A stretch of DNA of 64,000 nt. Source: Coprinopsis marcescibilis (lineage: Eukaryota; Basidiomycota; Agaricomycetes; Agaricales; Psathyrellaceae). This document shows, piece after piece, positions 34,325 through 45,839 of this stretch (the first letter of the stretch is position 1; the number at the start of each line of letters is the position of its first letter). A model generated the notes under the pieces. That model was not told the DNA's origin, made no database searches, and worked only from the letters and a program-made list of their open reading frames with translations. The stretch spans positions 31,411-95,410 of the forward strand of contig ML210151.1 in assembly GCA_004369085.1 (NCBI GenBank), written 5' to 3'. The position numbers and the translations under genes are program-made.

Positions 34325-36493
34325 ATGCGTCTTACCAGTTATCTTTCCACAGTTTCAGTGCTGTTGGCTGCGTTCACAGCCATCCATGCCGCTCCACCGG
34401 TACCAGTCGCCAAGTACAGTGGTGCGACCTCTGGGAGGCACATCGTCCAATTGAAACCTGATGCCTCGCGGAGCGACTGGATCCAAAAGCTCGGTCTCCC
34501 CGAAGACACAGTTCAGTGGGACCTAATCAATGGGTTTACAGGTAAGATTCATGCGATGTCTTTTGGCCCCAAATCTGAAGATCATTTTACAGCGCAACTG
34601 AGCGAGGATGCCCTGGCCATGCTGCAGTCATCTGAAGAGGTTGACAACATCTCTGAAAGCGGACTCCCGCCAGCTCTCTCTGATGTATTTGAGGCGGCCA
34701 CGACTCCGAGCAACGGCACCCGTCGCTTGCGCAACAACGGTGCTGAGGACACCGTTGATGTCTTAGGGAAGGTTACCCAGTACGATGGTTTCTTATGCTG
34801 TATATATGTACATTGGCTGATTCTTACACCTCTGTAGGAACAGCGCCTCTTGGGGTCTGCAAAGAATAAGCCAACGCGAGCCTCTGGCAAGACAATATTG
34901 GGAGTATGTAGGATCAGGCCTTGAATTCACAGGTCAACCTCTAAACTGCTTTACATCACAGATACCCAAGCTCCAAGTATACCTACGATAACGCAACTGC
35001 AGGCTCTGGCGTCGACATATACATCATTGGTACGGGCCACAGTCTCATTTATGCTCAATTTCAATTCATCATGTTGTAGACGGGGGAGTTTCCATGGAAC
35101 ACGTGCGTCTCAAGCATCTAGACGCAATGCTTGGATATTTTCTGACGACTGAGGCAGAATGAATTCAAAGGCCGCATTCGCTTTGGGACCAGAACCCTTT
35201 ATCCGTAATTCATTTTTCATAAGTATTTGGTTCCCTTCTAATCACAGGAAACATCGTAGGACTCATCCACCAGAATGGGGATTTTTGACTGGGACCTTCT
35301 GCGCGTAAGGTCATGACTAGGCTTTGCAGAAAATCTTTCTAACGCAGATACTTCAAGCTCTGTCGCTGCCGGGACTCGTTGGGGAATAGCAAAGGTGATC
35401 AGCTCGCTGTCTCCGCTGTCATGGGGCCCTTTTTAATACTGGGTCTTCCAGAATGCTAACATTATATCGGTTGTTGCATATCTGCTCACCACCTACGATA
35501 CCTTGTAAGTACAATCCGGGTTTTGCTACATCGATCACTGACCAGTAACCATTTATAATTATAGACACGGAACAGAGGTTGAAATGCAAGTTCCGAAATG
35601 CTCTCCTCGTGGACTTTTTTGACCGGCTGTTTAGGATATCAGCTCTTGACTGGGTTGCACAGCAGGTTAAAGCGACAGGGAGGCCGTCCATCGCCCACAT
35701 ACACACAATCAGGCATGGATTCATCGGACCGTCTGTTCCATTAGATAATGCCGCGGCAAATGTAAGTCCCACCTCATTCGATGCTCCACACTCCTATTTA
35801 CCGTGGGCCTGCGCTAGCTCGTTTCCAGGGGAATTCATGTCGTGGTGAGTAAAGCACAGTCTTCTTCATTAATGCAATGTATCTCTTACACTGCCGGTCG
35901 CACATTTGAAAGATCGGTGCTGGCGATGATAACGTCGACGTGGCCAACTCGAGGTCACCTTCGCCTGCGCGAGTCCCGTCTGTAATTACCGTCGGTGCAT
36001 CCGAGGTTACCGATACTCGCTTCACATCTTCGAACTACGGAGCAAGAGTTGACTTACATGCGCCCGGCGCAGGGGTCCAGACCGCTGATCTCCTCCCTGG
36101 CGGTCATTACGAGGGTGTACGTGGTTTCCCTCGGTTTCTCTCTGTGCTAATTGTTACACTTGTTGACTTTGAATTTTACAGGCCTATGCCGACCGTTGGG
36201 GTACCTCCATTGTGAGTCGTTTAGTTCGTCTAAGTACTAGAACTTTATAAACCTCACTGCTCTCATACAGGCGTCGTCCCATGTTGCTGGGATTATCGCA
36301 TATCTGATCTCGAAGGACGGAAACGCCACGCCCGCGGCTATGAAGGACAAACTGCTTAAACTGGCTGTTAGAGATGCGTTAAGAGGGCTTCGTAAGCCGT
36401 TATACCTTATGTCCTCTGATCTAGGACTCACATTATTTCAACACTGCAGCGGCCGGTACTCCAAATCTTTTGGCTCAACTTGGACCGGTTTAA
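34325..36493 (+). pseudogene. Decaying S8 subtilisin-like protease (proteinase K family)
   Basis: The N-terminus is intact: signal peptide MRLTSYLSTVSVLLAAFTAI and inhibitor I9 prodomain (GRHIVQLKPDASRSDWIQKL ... FTAQLSEDALAMLQSSEEVD). Spliced exons give SASWGLQRISQREPLARQYW, then ATAGSGVDIYIIDGGVSMEH with the catalytic Asp. The C-terminal part is also readable: VITVGASEVTDTRFTSSNYG, then GTSI|ASSHVAGIIAYLISKD with the catalytic Ser, ending LAQLGPV (TAA 36491-36493). Between ~35240 and 35930 the frames do not join. GHGTHVAG is absent, the nearest being H-R-R-T-H-P-P at ~35251-35271. GTRWGIAK, ISALDWVAQQVKATGRPSIA and the A-G-D-D-N-V-D stretch sit in frames that do not connect through any GT-AG intron I can find. 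I read it as a recently disabled copy. A sequencing error is possible but would have to occur several times. Confidence 0.68.
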
Positions 36494-37488
36494 TTTTCAT
36501 GCGCTGAATAGTAGTCCTAAGCGAGCATTGTATGAAATCCAGGGTTTAATCCGAACTATTCATGATATCCCTCTACTTTGGCCTGAGAACAACTGTAACT
36601 CCGAGGCTTCGCAGTAAGTACTAGGCGCCCATGCTTCGGTCCTGCTGAGAACATTCATACATCCCATTCGTCAGGGATTTAGCGCTCAGCGCTCTGTTTA
36701 ATTTTCATTCATTTTTTATTTCGCAAACTATAGCGGGCATTTTTAATTTAGAGCCTTAAGGTGAGTCCATTTTTGTGAATGAAGTCTACACGGGTGTCCT
36801 GGCCTTAGATCCCAGCCATCCCGACTACAGATTAGCTCCGGTTAGCCATACTTGAAGCTTGAGCTTGAGTACCACCGTGTGTCGGCCGCATGCCCTCGGC
36901 TTTCTACCCTTTCAACCTGATTGATACATGCAATTCCGAATGGGCGTCTAAATTTAAGTTCCGGTAATTTCCGGAATGAACCAGGAATTGATCCTCGTTC
37001 CACCTTCCTATCCTTGTACCTTTCTACATTCTTCATCGCCCGTGTATCATATTACGACCAAAGCGCTGGATCTAAACGTGGCCACCTTCAGTTGTTGGAT
37101 TCCAGCCAAACCCGGGAATCTAAATTTACATCTTCCCGCAGCCTCATGCCAACAGCTGACTCCAAAAAGGGGTAAATGCACATCTTTGACCTTCTACTCG
37201 GCTCACTTCCTAGCATATCGCTATAAAACAAGTCCTGTGCCCTGACTCAAGGCTAACACAAGGCCTGATAGGATTCAAGAAGACACAATGTGACCTACGA
37301 TCAAGGGCCCGCTGTTGAACAGCCCTGAGTCCATTATCTTCGTATTCGCTTTCGAGTGGACCTAACACACGAGGCCCAAGGTGACAGTGAGTATAAGATA
37401 GATAGCCAGTGGACAGGTACCTGACTGCTTATCACCATCACCTTCTACTCACGACTTCGCCCACCTAGTATTTCAAATTTCCTCTGCT
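36494..37488. other. Intergenic
   Basis: About 1 kb with no gene recognised. It contains the promoter of the GTPase-like gene. Confidence 0.5.
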
Positions 37489-39139
37489 ATGGCAGACTCA
37501 GCCATTCCTCTCTTTGCGTAGGTCTAGCTAATGCACATTGTGGCCAGTCATTCTGATTCTCCTTTAGCGTTATGGGGGAAACCGGGGCGGGAAAGTCAGC
37601 AGTGGGTCCTTGCCAGTTCACCTCACTAGTTCATAGCTCATTGCGCCTGTCGTACAGTTCATCAACTCTGTCATCGGAGAGCACGTCGCACCAGTGGGCC
37701 ACGAGCTTGAGTCGTGTACGACCAAGGTAGAGCAGTACCTGTACACGTTGCCCGATGGACGGAAGATCGGTCTTGTCGACGTCCCCGGATTCAACGATTA
37801 CACATCCACAGGAGGCGCCAAATCCTCGTTGGAAATCCTCAGGATGATCGCGGGGTACCTCAATCCAAATCCAGAGTAAGCTTAACAACGCTCTTCCATT
37901 TTGACGAAAGGTTGACATAGCGTAGAGATGGTCAAGAAGGACGAACATTTTCGGGTATTGCATACCTTCACACCATTACCGGGACCAGAATTGGTAAGAT
38001 GGGCCGGAGGGATATGAAGATATTCAAGGAGCTTTGCGGAAAGGAGTCCATGAAGAATGTTGTGGTCGTCACGACCTTTTGGGACCAACTCTCTGACTCC
38101 AACCCCGGGGTCGAACACGAGGCCAATCTCATGAAGGAAGAGGGTCTGTTGCAGGAGCTCAAGCAAGGAGGCGCCAAATTCGTACGATGGGGTCACTACA
38201 ACGACCATACCCCTTTCCCCAGCGACCCTGCGTTTCAGACCCCAAGACAGGTGATCAACCATCTCCTTTCTCTCGAACCCGTCCTTTCCCAGTTCCAGAC
38301 GGAGCTGGCTGCCGGGAAAACCGTTGAGCAAACATCGGCCGGTCTCGTGTCCCGTCAAGAGTTCGAAGACCTGAAACACGATTACCGTCAATCCATTACG
38401 GCCGTACAAACAGACATCAAGGCCTTGAGGACCAGCATCCTGACACCTCTGGATCTCGAGAATGCGCAGAAGACCTTCCAGGAGGAAATCAAGAGCGCAA
38501 CCGAGGACACCCGCACACGTCTCGCTGACGCGTTGAAAGCTCAGATCGAAACGACCTTGGTCGGAGAACGACATCGTACTATTTCGACGCTGGCAGAGTG
38601 GAAGGAAGAACAACAGGTATGGTTCATCCCTCGGTTACATGATGTCTGCTGAATGTTTCTGTACCCTGCAGCTTGTCACCAGCAGTCAATTGGGAACCCT
38701 GAATAGCAACCTGGAAACCGTGAAGACGCGAATTGAGGAACTAATGAAAGAGCACGAGGCATTCCGTCAGAGCCAAACCATCATCGAGATGGTTTCTGCA
38801 AGGACGGACAAGGAGAGAATCGCTTTAGAACTTGAAGCGTTCCGCAGCAAATACCAGAACCTCGATGACAGCCACCGAATCCTCCAAGAGGAACGCGATG
38901 CTCTCCGGGTGAACCACCGGACACTTAAGGACGAGATGGAGAAGCTACGTCAAGCCTTCGAGCAGCAGAACAACAAAATTCAAGCTCTGCAGCTTCAAAA
39001 CGCTGTAGTCGAGGTCGTCCCCAAAACTCCCAAGGTACCCAGCTTGCTGTCTGCTTCGCTCTCAGGCCTCGGACTGGCTTTCGTCCCCCTCGTCCTTTTC
39101 CCTCTCGCTCGGAGGTCGCTGGCTGGCTTCGGGTCTTGA
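37489..39139 (+). CDS. Tail-anchored AIG1/septin-like P-loop GTPase with coiled coil
   Basis: About 475 residues in five exons. ATG 37489 gives MADSAIPLFAVMGETGAGKS. The Walker A GETGAGKS (residues ~13-20) spans an exon ending GKSA. G3 is K-I-G-L-V-D-V-P-G-F-N-D, and SGIAYLHTITGTRIGKMGRR and NVVVVTTFWDQL (G4 region) follow. From ~residue 240 the chain is helical and charged. It includes FEDLKHDYRQSITAVQTDIK and, after the last intron, ERIALELEAFRSKYQNLDDS and MEKLRQAFEQQNNKIQALQL, a long coiled coil. The extreme C-terminus is hydrophobic (LSASLSGLGLAFVPLVLFPL, then ARRSLAGFGS), which suggests a tail anchor in an organelle membrane. This GTPase group is multi-copy in Agaricomycetes and of unknown function. 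The paralogue at 2574-4478 lacks the anchor and several G motifs. Stop TGA 39137-39139. Confidence 0.88.
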
Positions 39140-39551
39140 ACTTCGACTTGAGCTTCCATTCTCCATCTTTTCCATTTACAACGGCTTTCCCGTGTAAGAA
39201 TGCAGGTCACTCTGACATCCTCTTGTTCGTCTATATACCCTCTCATCCATATATCTCATTCTATGCTGTTCCTTCTAGCTCCACTCTCTTCCATTATGTG
39301 ACCCCCCATGTGTCCTGTATTCTTTAACAGTGATTTATGTGTCCCAATACAAGCTTTCTGCGATTTGTTTGGTTAAGCAAGGCCAAGTGTAGGCGGCAGA
39401 GATATTTGAGATGAGATAAAACAGTTGGTAGGTTGCAAGCACAACGTGCGGTGAGATCGGCGCTCTAGCAGCATAGTGCATGCATGTTCGTCAGTGTCCT
39501 TCTGACGGGTGGTTGTGCACTCACTACGGCACTGCGATTCGCAATCCATGA
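39140..39551. other. Convergent 3' regions
   Basis: 412 bases between two converging stops, T/C-rich on the plus strand. No feature seen. Confidence 0.5.
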
Positions 39552-41132
39552 TCATGAGGCTGCCTCAGGTGAGTCTACAGCAGCTCCCTGCTGCCCACCC
39601 TTCTTCGCACCCTGGCGCAGCCTCCATCTCTCGTTCGTCACTTCCACCGTATCCAGTCTATTCCGTCGCAGCACCGGCTTGTACTTGATCATCCTCTTGA
39701 ATGTACCTCCACCTAACGGGATATCTATCGTATCTCTTGGCCCCTTGCGCTCCGCCAGCTGTGCAGGACCGGACAGAGGGAAAATATTGATCGGCGCAGG
39801 GTGGTGATCGGCCGCTGCCAAATGAAAATGTCGGTGCAGCGCAGAATAGATCTGCGACCGTACAAGGATGTTTTCGAGTCTGGAGTTTAACGTTCCACCT
39901 GTGGCGATTGGGCCGCCGTTTGGCCGACCAGACGTCCGCCAGCTGAACGTCCCTTCGGGATACCCGCAGTCCCACAGCATGAGCGGCAGCCCATCCGTCA
40001 TCTGATATTCCGGCTTCCGGTCCACCACCTCATAGTCCCCATCTTGACCATAGGGTGGTTCCTCTCCCGGGGAGACGTTCATGAGATTGGTGACCAGCGA
40101 GGGTGATTCTACTCCAGTGCCAATGTAGAAGAGGATGGCCATAATATGTCGTACTTGGTGATATAGGAATGCACTTCCTATGAGGTTGAAAACGTAGAGA
40201 TTGTCGTCGAGGCGTTCGAGATAGGCATTGATGACGTTGCGCTTGAAGCTCGTTAATTGCTTTGCAGCATCGATCTTGCATAGATTCCTGAAATCGTGCT
40301 CTCCCACCATCCGTGCTGCACCCTCCTCCATCGCTTGTATGTCCAAATCCTTTAGCGAGAAAAAGTACTTGTAGTGTCGGTAGGTGCATGAAAATCGGGA
40401 GGAGAACGACGATGGTACAGGCGACCACGCAGCAATACGGATCGTGTCTGGCAAGAGTCGGTTGAGGATAGACGAATAGTCGTGTTCGTTGCGCGATTGC
40501 GGTTTAATCTCGTCGGGTATGAAAACACCCTCTGGATTCTTGGATATTGTTGTGGTAATTTCATCGTCCTGCAATGATTCCGGGCTATCCTTGGTAGGTA
40601 TAGGACCAGGTCGGAGGTCTGCCTCTGGGAGCTCTTCCTTTGGCAGAGCACTCCGTACCCAGAGCGACACTATCTGCCGTGCACCGCTGACCCCTCGATC
40701 TGTCCGCCCACATCTCTCCCATCCGCACCCGTCCAGGCCTGCCTCGGGATCCACGAGATGAGCTGTCGCCAGTGCATCGAACAGCACGCCTTCCACTGTG
40801 GGTAGCGGTGTTTTGTCCGACTGAAATGCTAGTCCTCCGTACTCCCATCCAGCATAGCTGAACTTGAGTGCGATTTTCCGTCGTGGATGGTCATAAAAAG
40901 TGAACGGTTTGGCACCGCTTTGCTTGGATGGTCCGGCTGTCGATGATTCTGTCGTAGAATGTGCCGATTTTGGGGGTATAGCGCGCTTAGGCTTTTCCAA
41001 CTCGAGAATGCGTTCTAAGAGTTGCTCTCTGGTCCACTCAGAGTACTTTGTTGAGGTCGACATCGAAACCACTGGGAATCGGAGACGCGGGATGATGGTG
41101 GTACAGGTAAGAGAGCGAAAACGAGTGATCAT
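39552..41132 (-). CDS. DEG1: tRNA pseudouridine38/39 synthase (Pus3/Deg1)
   Basis: One uninterrupted frame of 526 residues, which is unusual in this intron-dense region. It converts U38/U39 of the tRNA anticodon stem to pseudouridine. The TruA-type catalytic Asp is D145 in ERCGRTDRGVSG. Pus3 landmarks are RKIALKFSYAGWEYGGLAFQ, the insert RLLPDTIRIAAWSPVPSSFS, FSCTYRHYKYFF, the Pus3-typical NLCKIDAAKQ and AFLYHQVRHIMAILFYIGTG. The C-terminus PLMLWDCGYPEG followed by a basic Gln/Gly/Ala tail is normal for fungi. Two in-frame starts are plausible. M1 opens a basic, Ser/Thr-containing N-terminus (MITRFRSLTCTTIIPRLRF) like a mitochondrial presequence. M24 opens MSTSTKYSEWTREQLLERIL, where homology begins. 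Yeast Deg1 is reported to modify both cytoplasmic and mitochondrial tRNA, so dual starts are credible. Confidence 0.95.
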   Translation of the reverse strand: MITRFRSLTCTTIIPRLRFPVVSMSTSTKYSEWTREQLLERILELEKPKRAIPPKSAHSTTESSTAGPSKQSGAKPFTFYDHPRRKIALKFSYAGWEYGGLAFQSDKTPLPTVEGVLFDALATAHLVDPEAGLDGCGWERCGRTDRGVSGARQIVSLWVRSALPKEELPEADLRPGPIPTKDSPESLQDDEITTTISKNPEGVFIPDEIKPQSRNEHDYSSILNRLLPDTIRIAAWSPVPSSFSSRFSCTYRHYKYFFSLKDLDIQAMEEGAARMVGEHDFRNLCKIDAAKQLTSFKRNVINAYLERLDDNLYVFNLIGSAFLYHQVRHIMAILFYIGTGVESPSLVTNLMNVSPGEEPPYGQDGDYEVVDRKPEYQMTDGLPLMLWDCGYPEGTFSWRTSGRPNGGPIATGGTLNSRLENILVRSQIYSALHRHFHLAAADHHPAPINIFPLSGPAQLAERKGPRDTIDIPLGGGTFKRMIKYKPVLRRNRLDTVEVTNERWRLRQGAKKGGQQGAAVDSPEAAS

Positions 41133-42483
41133 GCACTATTTTCTACCTTGTGAACTGTGTGGGGCACCGCAGTCTGTTCTAGAGGATTGTGCCCTGATAC
41201 GTTAACAGAATGAGGGAAGAGAAACAAATTTTAAGCGCCCAGTTGATTGCCAGCTGAGGCGCGGTACAGAGAAAATGATGCACTTCAGGAAAACATCACG
41301 TAAGCGTCAAGATAGGGGCCACCGTTGGCCTCCAGAGCCTGCTTCAATCCGAATCTAAAGCCCAAATAAAATCTGATTACTGAAAGTTATAGACAAAAAT
41401 TGAAACAATTTCATTAGGATAGTTTTCTTCCTCAGACTCGGAAAAATCAGAGTTAAGGATCTGAAGGAGCTTACTATTCGTTAGGCGGTCTCGAATATTC
41501 TACAAATCAGCTTGAACTTGAAGGAACAGAGGGTGTCGCTGTGAACTCCTTCGTCAACTTGAAGACGGGGCCATCGTCAGTTGTTGTAGTTGCCAAAGAT
41601 CTGTCCTTATTCCAATTGCAATAGTATAAGCGTGGTTCGAGGTCATTCATTACCTTGACCGCCCCACCTAAAACGCATAATTGAAGGTAAGTAACTATTT
41701 AAGCTCTGCCCGCTGCACCCGCCCATCGAGCAATAGGCGCTTGACATCCATCCAAATTCGAACTGTTCTCAAAACAGTCGATTCGAGCCCTGCTCACATG
41801 GCGTTATCTTCCAAGTTACGTACACCCCCAAGAGAACCATAGGTAAAAAAAGATTCGCAGAACAGAAGAAAGAATTAAGGAAACAGTCACGGTATTCACC
41901 GACCACACACACACTCCAAAAAAAAGTCCAAACTTCTGATTCCTCGCGCGAAAAAGGAAACCATCGCGGTAATGATGTATTTCTCCCGTTAGGCTTCAGC
42001 GGATATACGATGGAAGACAATGAAAAAAGGCTCAACACGCACCGCTCGCATGAATCAAGCCAGCTTCGAAGGAACATCGAGAGCTCACAAGTATACATAA
42101 TCACATTTGCGTGGCCAGTGGCCACCCAGGGCACTACAAGCGTGGCCTAGAATCAACATCAGTAATACTATTCTTCCTTCTTCCGATACCCAAACCGCTT
42201 CTCCACATCATAAAAAGTTCTCCCAACAGATGATGAGGAAAACAGGGGTAACGCACGGACCACCCCAGGTCCGACTTGCCTGTGGCCGGCCATCGCAATT
42301 GGTATCGCCTGGCGCCATTGCCTAGCCAAAAGATGAAACACACGACTTCCAAGTTCTCGGTTCTTTCCACTTCTTTTCTTTGGCGTTCCTTTATGATTGG
42401 ACAATCGGGGATGGATAGATGGTTCTCTCGAGCTTGGCGGTCTGGAAGTTACACTGGAAGTACAAGGGACCACTCGGGAGTCA
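41133..42483. other. Intergenic
   Basis: About 1.35 kb: DEG1 promoter and the 3' region of the small minus-strand gene. A 121-codon minus frame at 41769-42134 has hydrophobic patches but no recognisable family or splice pattern, and I do not call it. Confidence 0.5.
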
Positions 42484-43161
42484 CTACTGCTGTTCGCCCT
42501 TGAGGGCAGTGACAAGTCCACCACCCTCGTTCGAACCGCTCCCCGTTGCAATCTCCTGCTTCGACAACCGAAGTCTACCCAACGTATGAGCATCCCATGA
42601 CATCCAGTCTATGAACAGCACGCCGGACCACTCACTTGTTTCGCGCACCGAGCACCCGCGCGATCCTCTCCCTCTCGGCATCCGTCATATTCGCCCAGTT
42701 CGCAATCCGCGACAAAGTCTATATAGACGCAGATGCAATGAACATTTCGTTTCGTTTGAAAGAGGAAAAAAGCTCGCAGCGAGCCACACAACGCCCCCAA
42801 CAAAAGTAAAGGAAACGAATAAACAAGGAAAGAAAGGTTGAACAAGAACAAGAGCCCGAAGACGATGACGATGATAAAAAAAAAAGTACGATCGGGACGC
42901 GCGGTTCGCGTTCGAACGAGTTGAGGGTAGGAAGATGATGCTCACCCCATCGCTGTTCACGACCATCGGACCCAGCGCATCGAGCTTTACGCTTGATAGA
43001 CTCGAGCCTGCGTCAAGGTCGAGTTTGTTGGCAGTTGTAGGACCATTTAGGTTCGACGGCCCATCGAGAAGCAGAGGTTCTGCGCGATGGCCTGGTTCAT
43101 TCGCTCCCCGATCTGATCCACCCTCTCCCTGTGCTCGGTCAGCGTCCGATGAGGTCGACAT
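42484..43161 (-). CDS. Small conserved fungal protein of unknown function
   Basis: Three exons give about 125 residues, ATG at 43159-43161 (MSTSSDADRAQGEGGSDRG) and TAG at 42484-42486. The N-terminal half is low complexity. The conserved core spans the first intron: LDALGPMVVNSDG then TLSRIANWANMTDAERERIA, RVLGARN and KLRLSKQE. I recall this pattern, (G/S)PMVVNxDGTLSRIxNW followed by an acidic helix and RVLxxRN, from small proteins across Dikarya. No function is established that I know of. The intron of ~230 bases inside the core is long for this window. Motif continuity across both splices supports a real gene. Confidence 0.75.
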
Positions 43162-43568
43162 GCGAAGGATTTCAATTTCAGTTATATGCGAAGTCCCACT
43201 GGTGAATGTGGATACGGAACTTGATGCAAGACAGGAAGGTCAGAAGCAAAACACGCACCTCGCTCGTTATTTACGATGACGACGGGGCCTTGAAGGAACA
43301 TTCGAGAACGTGGGGTGGATTCAAACGATGCTGTGTTCGAATCCAGTACGTACCTACTCTGCAAAAGTAATACAGACGTACGTGAACATTACGATTATAA
43401 TGCTATGCGTTGAACAAAATGATATATGAAGAGGGACTCGATGCAATAATGATAGTGAGAACGAAATTCCGACATGTCTTGAGCGATAATGTCCATGTGA
43501 GGGGGAATATACGATGATGGTGATGGTGTTCGGGCATGAGAATGAGAGATGATGATAACAGCAAGAGG
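43162..43568. other. Intergenic, same-strand neighbours
   Basis: 407 bases between the P450 stop and the start of the small gene, both minus strand. No feature seen. Confidence 0.5.
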
Positions 43569-45839
43569 TTATGAAAAGGCATGAAGGTCAACCTGGGCTT
43601 GGTTGATCAGGCTGATGACACTCGAGGAGCGGGGCTTGATGCTGCAAGGGAACGGCTTGGGATGGCTATAACGTGAAACATTACGGAACGGTCAGGTTAA
43701 ACTTTGCAACAAACCAATTTAAGCCTTACCGGACAAACCCTTCGGTGTATTCTACGGAAGGGATAACCTCGCGACCTTCGGCATCATGAGATCTCGAGAT
43801 GTCAAAGAGGGAGCAAAGTGCTGTCAGGATAATCCAAACGCTTGCGTCGGCCAAAAAACGGCCTGGACATACACTGAAAGGGGAACGCCACATGAAATTA
43901 GAAGGTTTGATGTCATATGGATTGGGATTGGCGCTTACCGACGACCGAAGCCAAATATAATACTTTTGGGGTCAGGTAGACTCGGGTCTTCCAGATAACG
44001 TTCGGGGTAGAAGACTTCCGACTTGGAGCAATCTTGCAGGATGGCACTTTTCACGCGGAATGTCAGAAAAAGAGAAGGAAGCCAAGGACCCTAATAGACC
44101 CACTAGATATTGACGAGAATCATCGAGCCTTTCGGAATGAGGAAATCTCGGTAATAATCGTCGTCCATAAGGCGATGGGGCATTCCTAGCGGTACTAGTG
44201 GGTTCCAGCTGACGAGATTGGTAAGTCACAATGATAGGTTGGAATTCGTAAACTCTCACCGAAGGACTTCCTTGAGCACGCACTCGAAATATGGAAGTGA
44301 GGGACGATCTTCAGGCGTAGGTAGACGGTGATTCCCAACAACCTGATCCAATTCTGCCTGGACCTTCTTCAAGACGTGGGGGTGAAGAACCATCGCCAAT
44401 ATAAAGGTGTGAAGCAGTGCAGAGCTCTAAGATAAAAAAAACCCTATGGTTAGAGAAGGGTTAGGTATGGCAAGGATATGGACTTGCAGTATCTTCGCCA
44501 GCTTGGAAGATTGTCAGCTTTTTGCCACCCAGATGTTGAATGTCGCTTACCTGCATAGAGGGTCCCTGCCGAGCCCTTGATATCTTCCTCGTCCTCGCTG
44601 TTGACAGTTCCATCCTCTGGGTTTCGTCGGGATTCGAGCAGAGTAGACGTATACGATGGAATCGCAACCCCTGTTTTCTAGAAAACCAGTTAGACCCTGA
44701 AGGGGATCACCATTCAGTTCGGTCTCACCATATCTTCTTTCACGAGTTCAAATGGGATATCCATCATGTCTTCGACGGCTTTCCTGGTTTCCAGGGCTTT
44801 TCGTTTGAATGTAGAGAACGGTGCCCAGGTAGGGATATGTCTAAAACGGCATTAGTGCGACTGGTCTTTGGGGCCCAAGGAAGAAGCCACCTCATCGCTG
44901 GGAAGAAATCCACCAAGGTTGCAGCTGGAGATCCAGACTGCACTGTCATGGTCGCCGCACGTTCAGCTGGGGAAAAATTAGTCGGTATTAGGAATTCGGG
45001 GTGCCAGTGTTGCCTTACCGAGGTGAACGAATGGATCATCGTAGGAATTGACCTGGTGGCCATAGGTGATCTTGAGAATTGTGGCAGCAGCATATCTAAT
45101 TCGAGGACGGATTGACATCAGTGGGGATATGTGATGGTTGTGGGCCGCCTTACCGCCTAAAGTGTTTGACAAACGAATCGGGAGAAGTCAATAGACTCTC
45201 CAAGAATATCAGGGTCTCCTTGTGTTGGAGGGGACGAAACGCGGAAATCGCTCGAGAATTAAACATTTGGTTCATGAACCGGCGATGCTTCCGGAATCGT
45301 GGACCACTGTTGAAAAGGAGATAAGCAATGATGATTGTTGAAGGATAACTGTGATTTAATTGCAACTTACTATCGGACGTGTGTGGAAGCACTATGCCAG
45401 CCCATTCTGATACAACATTAAAAGTCAGTCGACTATAATCAACGCAGGGACGACTCACAGCTCGGAAAACAACACGAATCGAGGCCGATCAGAATATATT
45501 GAGCTGCGCTTGTCGAGCAGATCTCGGGCCACCTGCAGACTGCCCAAGATGACCAGCGGCTGTCCAAAATTTTGGACGTAGACGAGATCACCTGCAATCG
45601 GTCGGCCTACTGGGGCAGCGAGAACAGGGAGAGGACCTACCATACTCGTTTGCCCATGATCTGAAGGCGTTTGGCTGGTCGCTGGTGGGCATCTGGAGAA
45701 CATTTCCGATGAATGGCAGACTTTTTGGACCTGGCGGGAGGTGGTGTCTCTGGGGCCTGCTGTTGCGATAGAAATAGCAGGCGACGAGGAGCAGCACAGG
45801 CAGAACAAGGTAGGCGGACAGAAAGGCAGGGGCAGACAT
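43569..45839 (-). CDS. Cytochrome P450 monooxygenase, microsomal
   Basis: About 510 residues over many exons. ATG at 45837-45839 opens a membrane anchor ([20 protein letters not shown]) and the proline-rich hinge [20 protein letters not shown]. Other marks are [36 protein letters not shown] and the K-helix E-V-L-R (ExxR, ~44260). After it come [20 protein letters not shown] and PERYLEDP (~44000). The heme loop FGFGRRVCPGR is split by an intron between the two Arg-side codons and the Cys codon (~43880-43950). Stop TAA 43569-43571. Sequence style fits the large basidiomycete clans that include CYP5144/CYP5037-like enzymes, but I cannot assign family or substrate. No neighbouring biosynthetic backbone gene is present. 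TATAAAG lies 42 bases upstream. Confidence 0.92.

Noticed and set aside
41769..42134. 121-codon minus frame with hydrophobic patches
   Set aside because: No recognisable family or splice pattern, lies in a likely 3' region.
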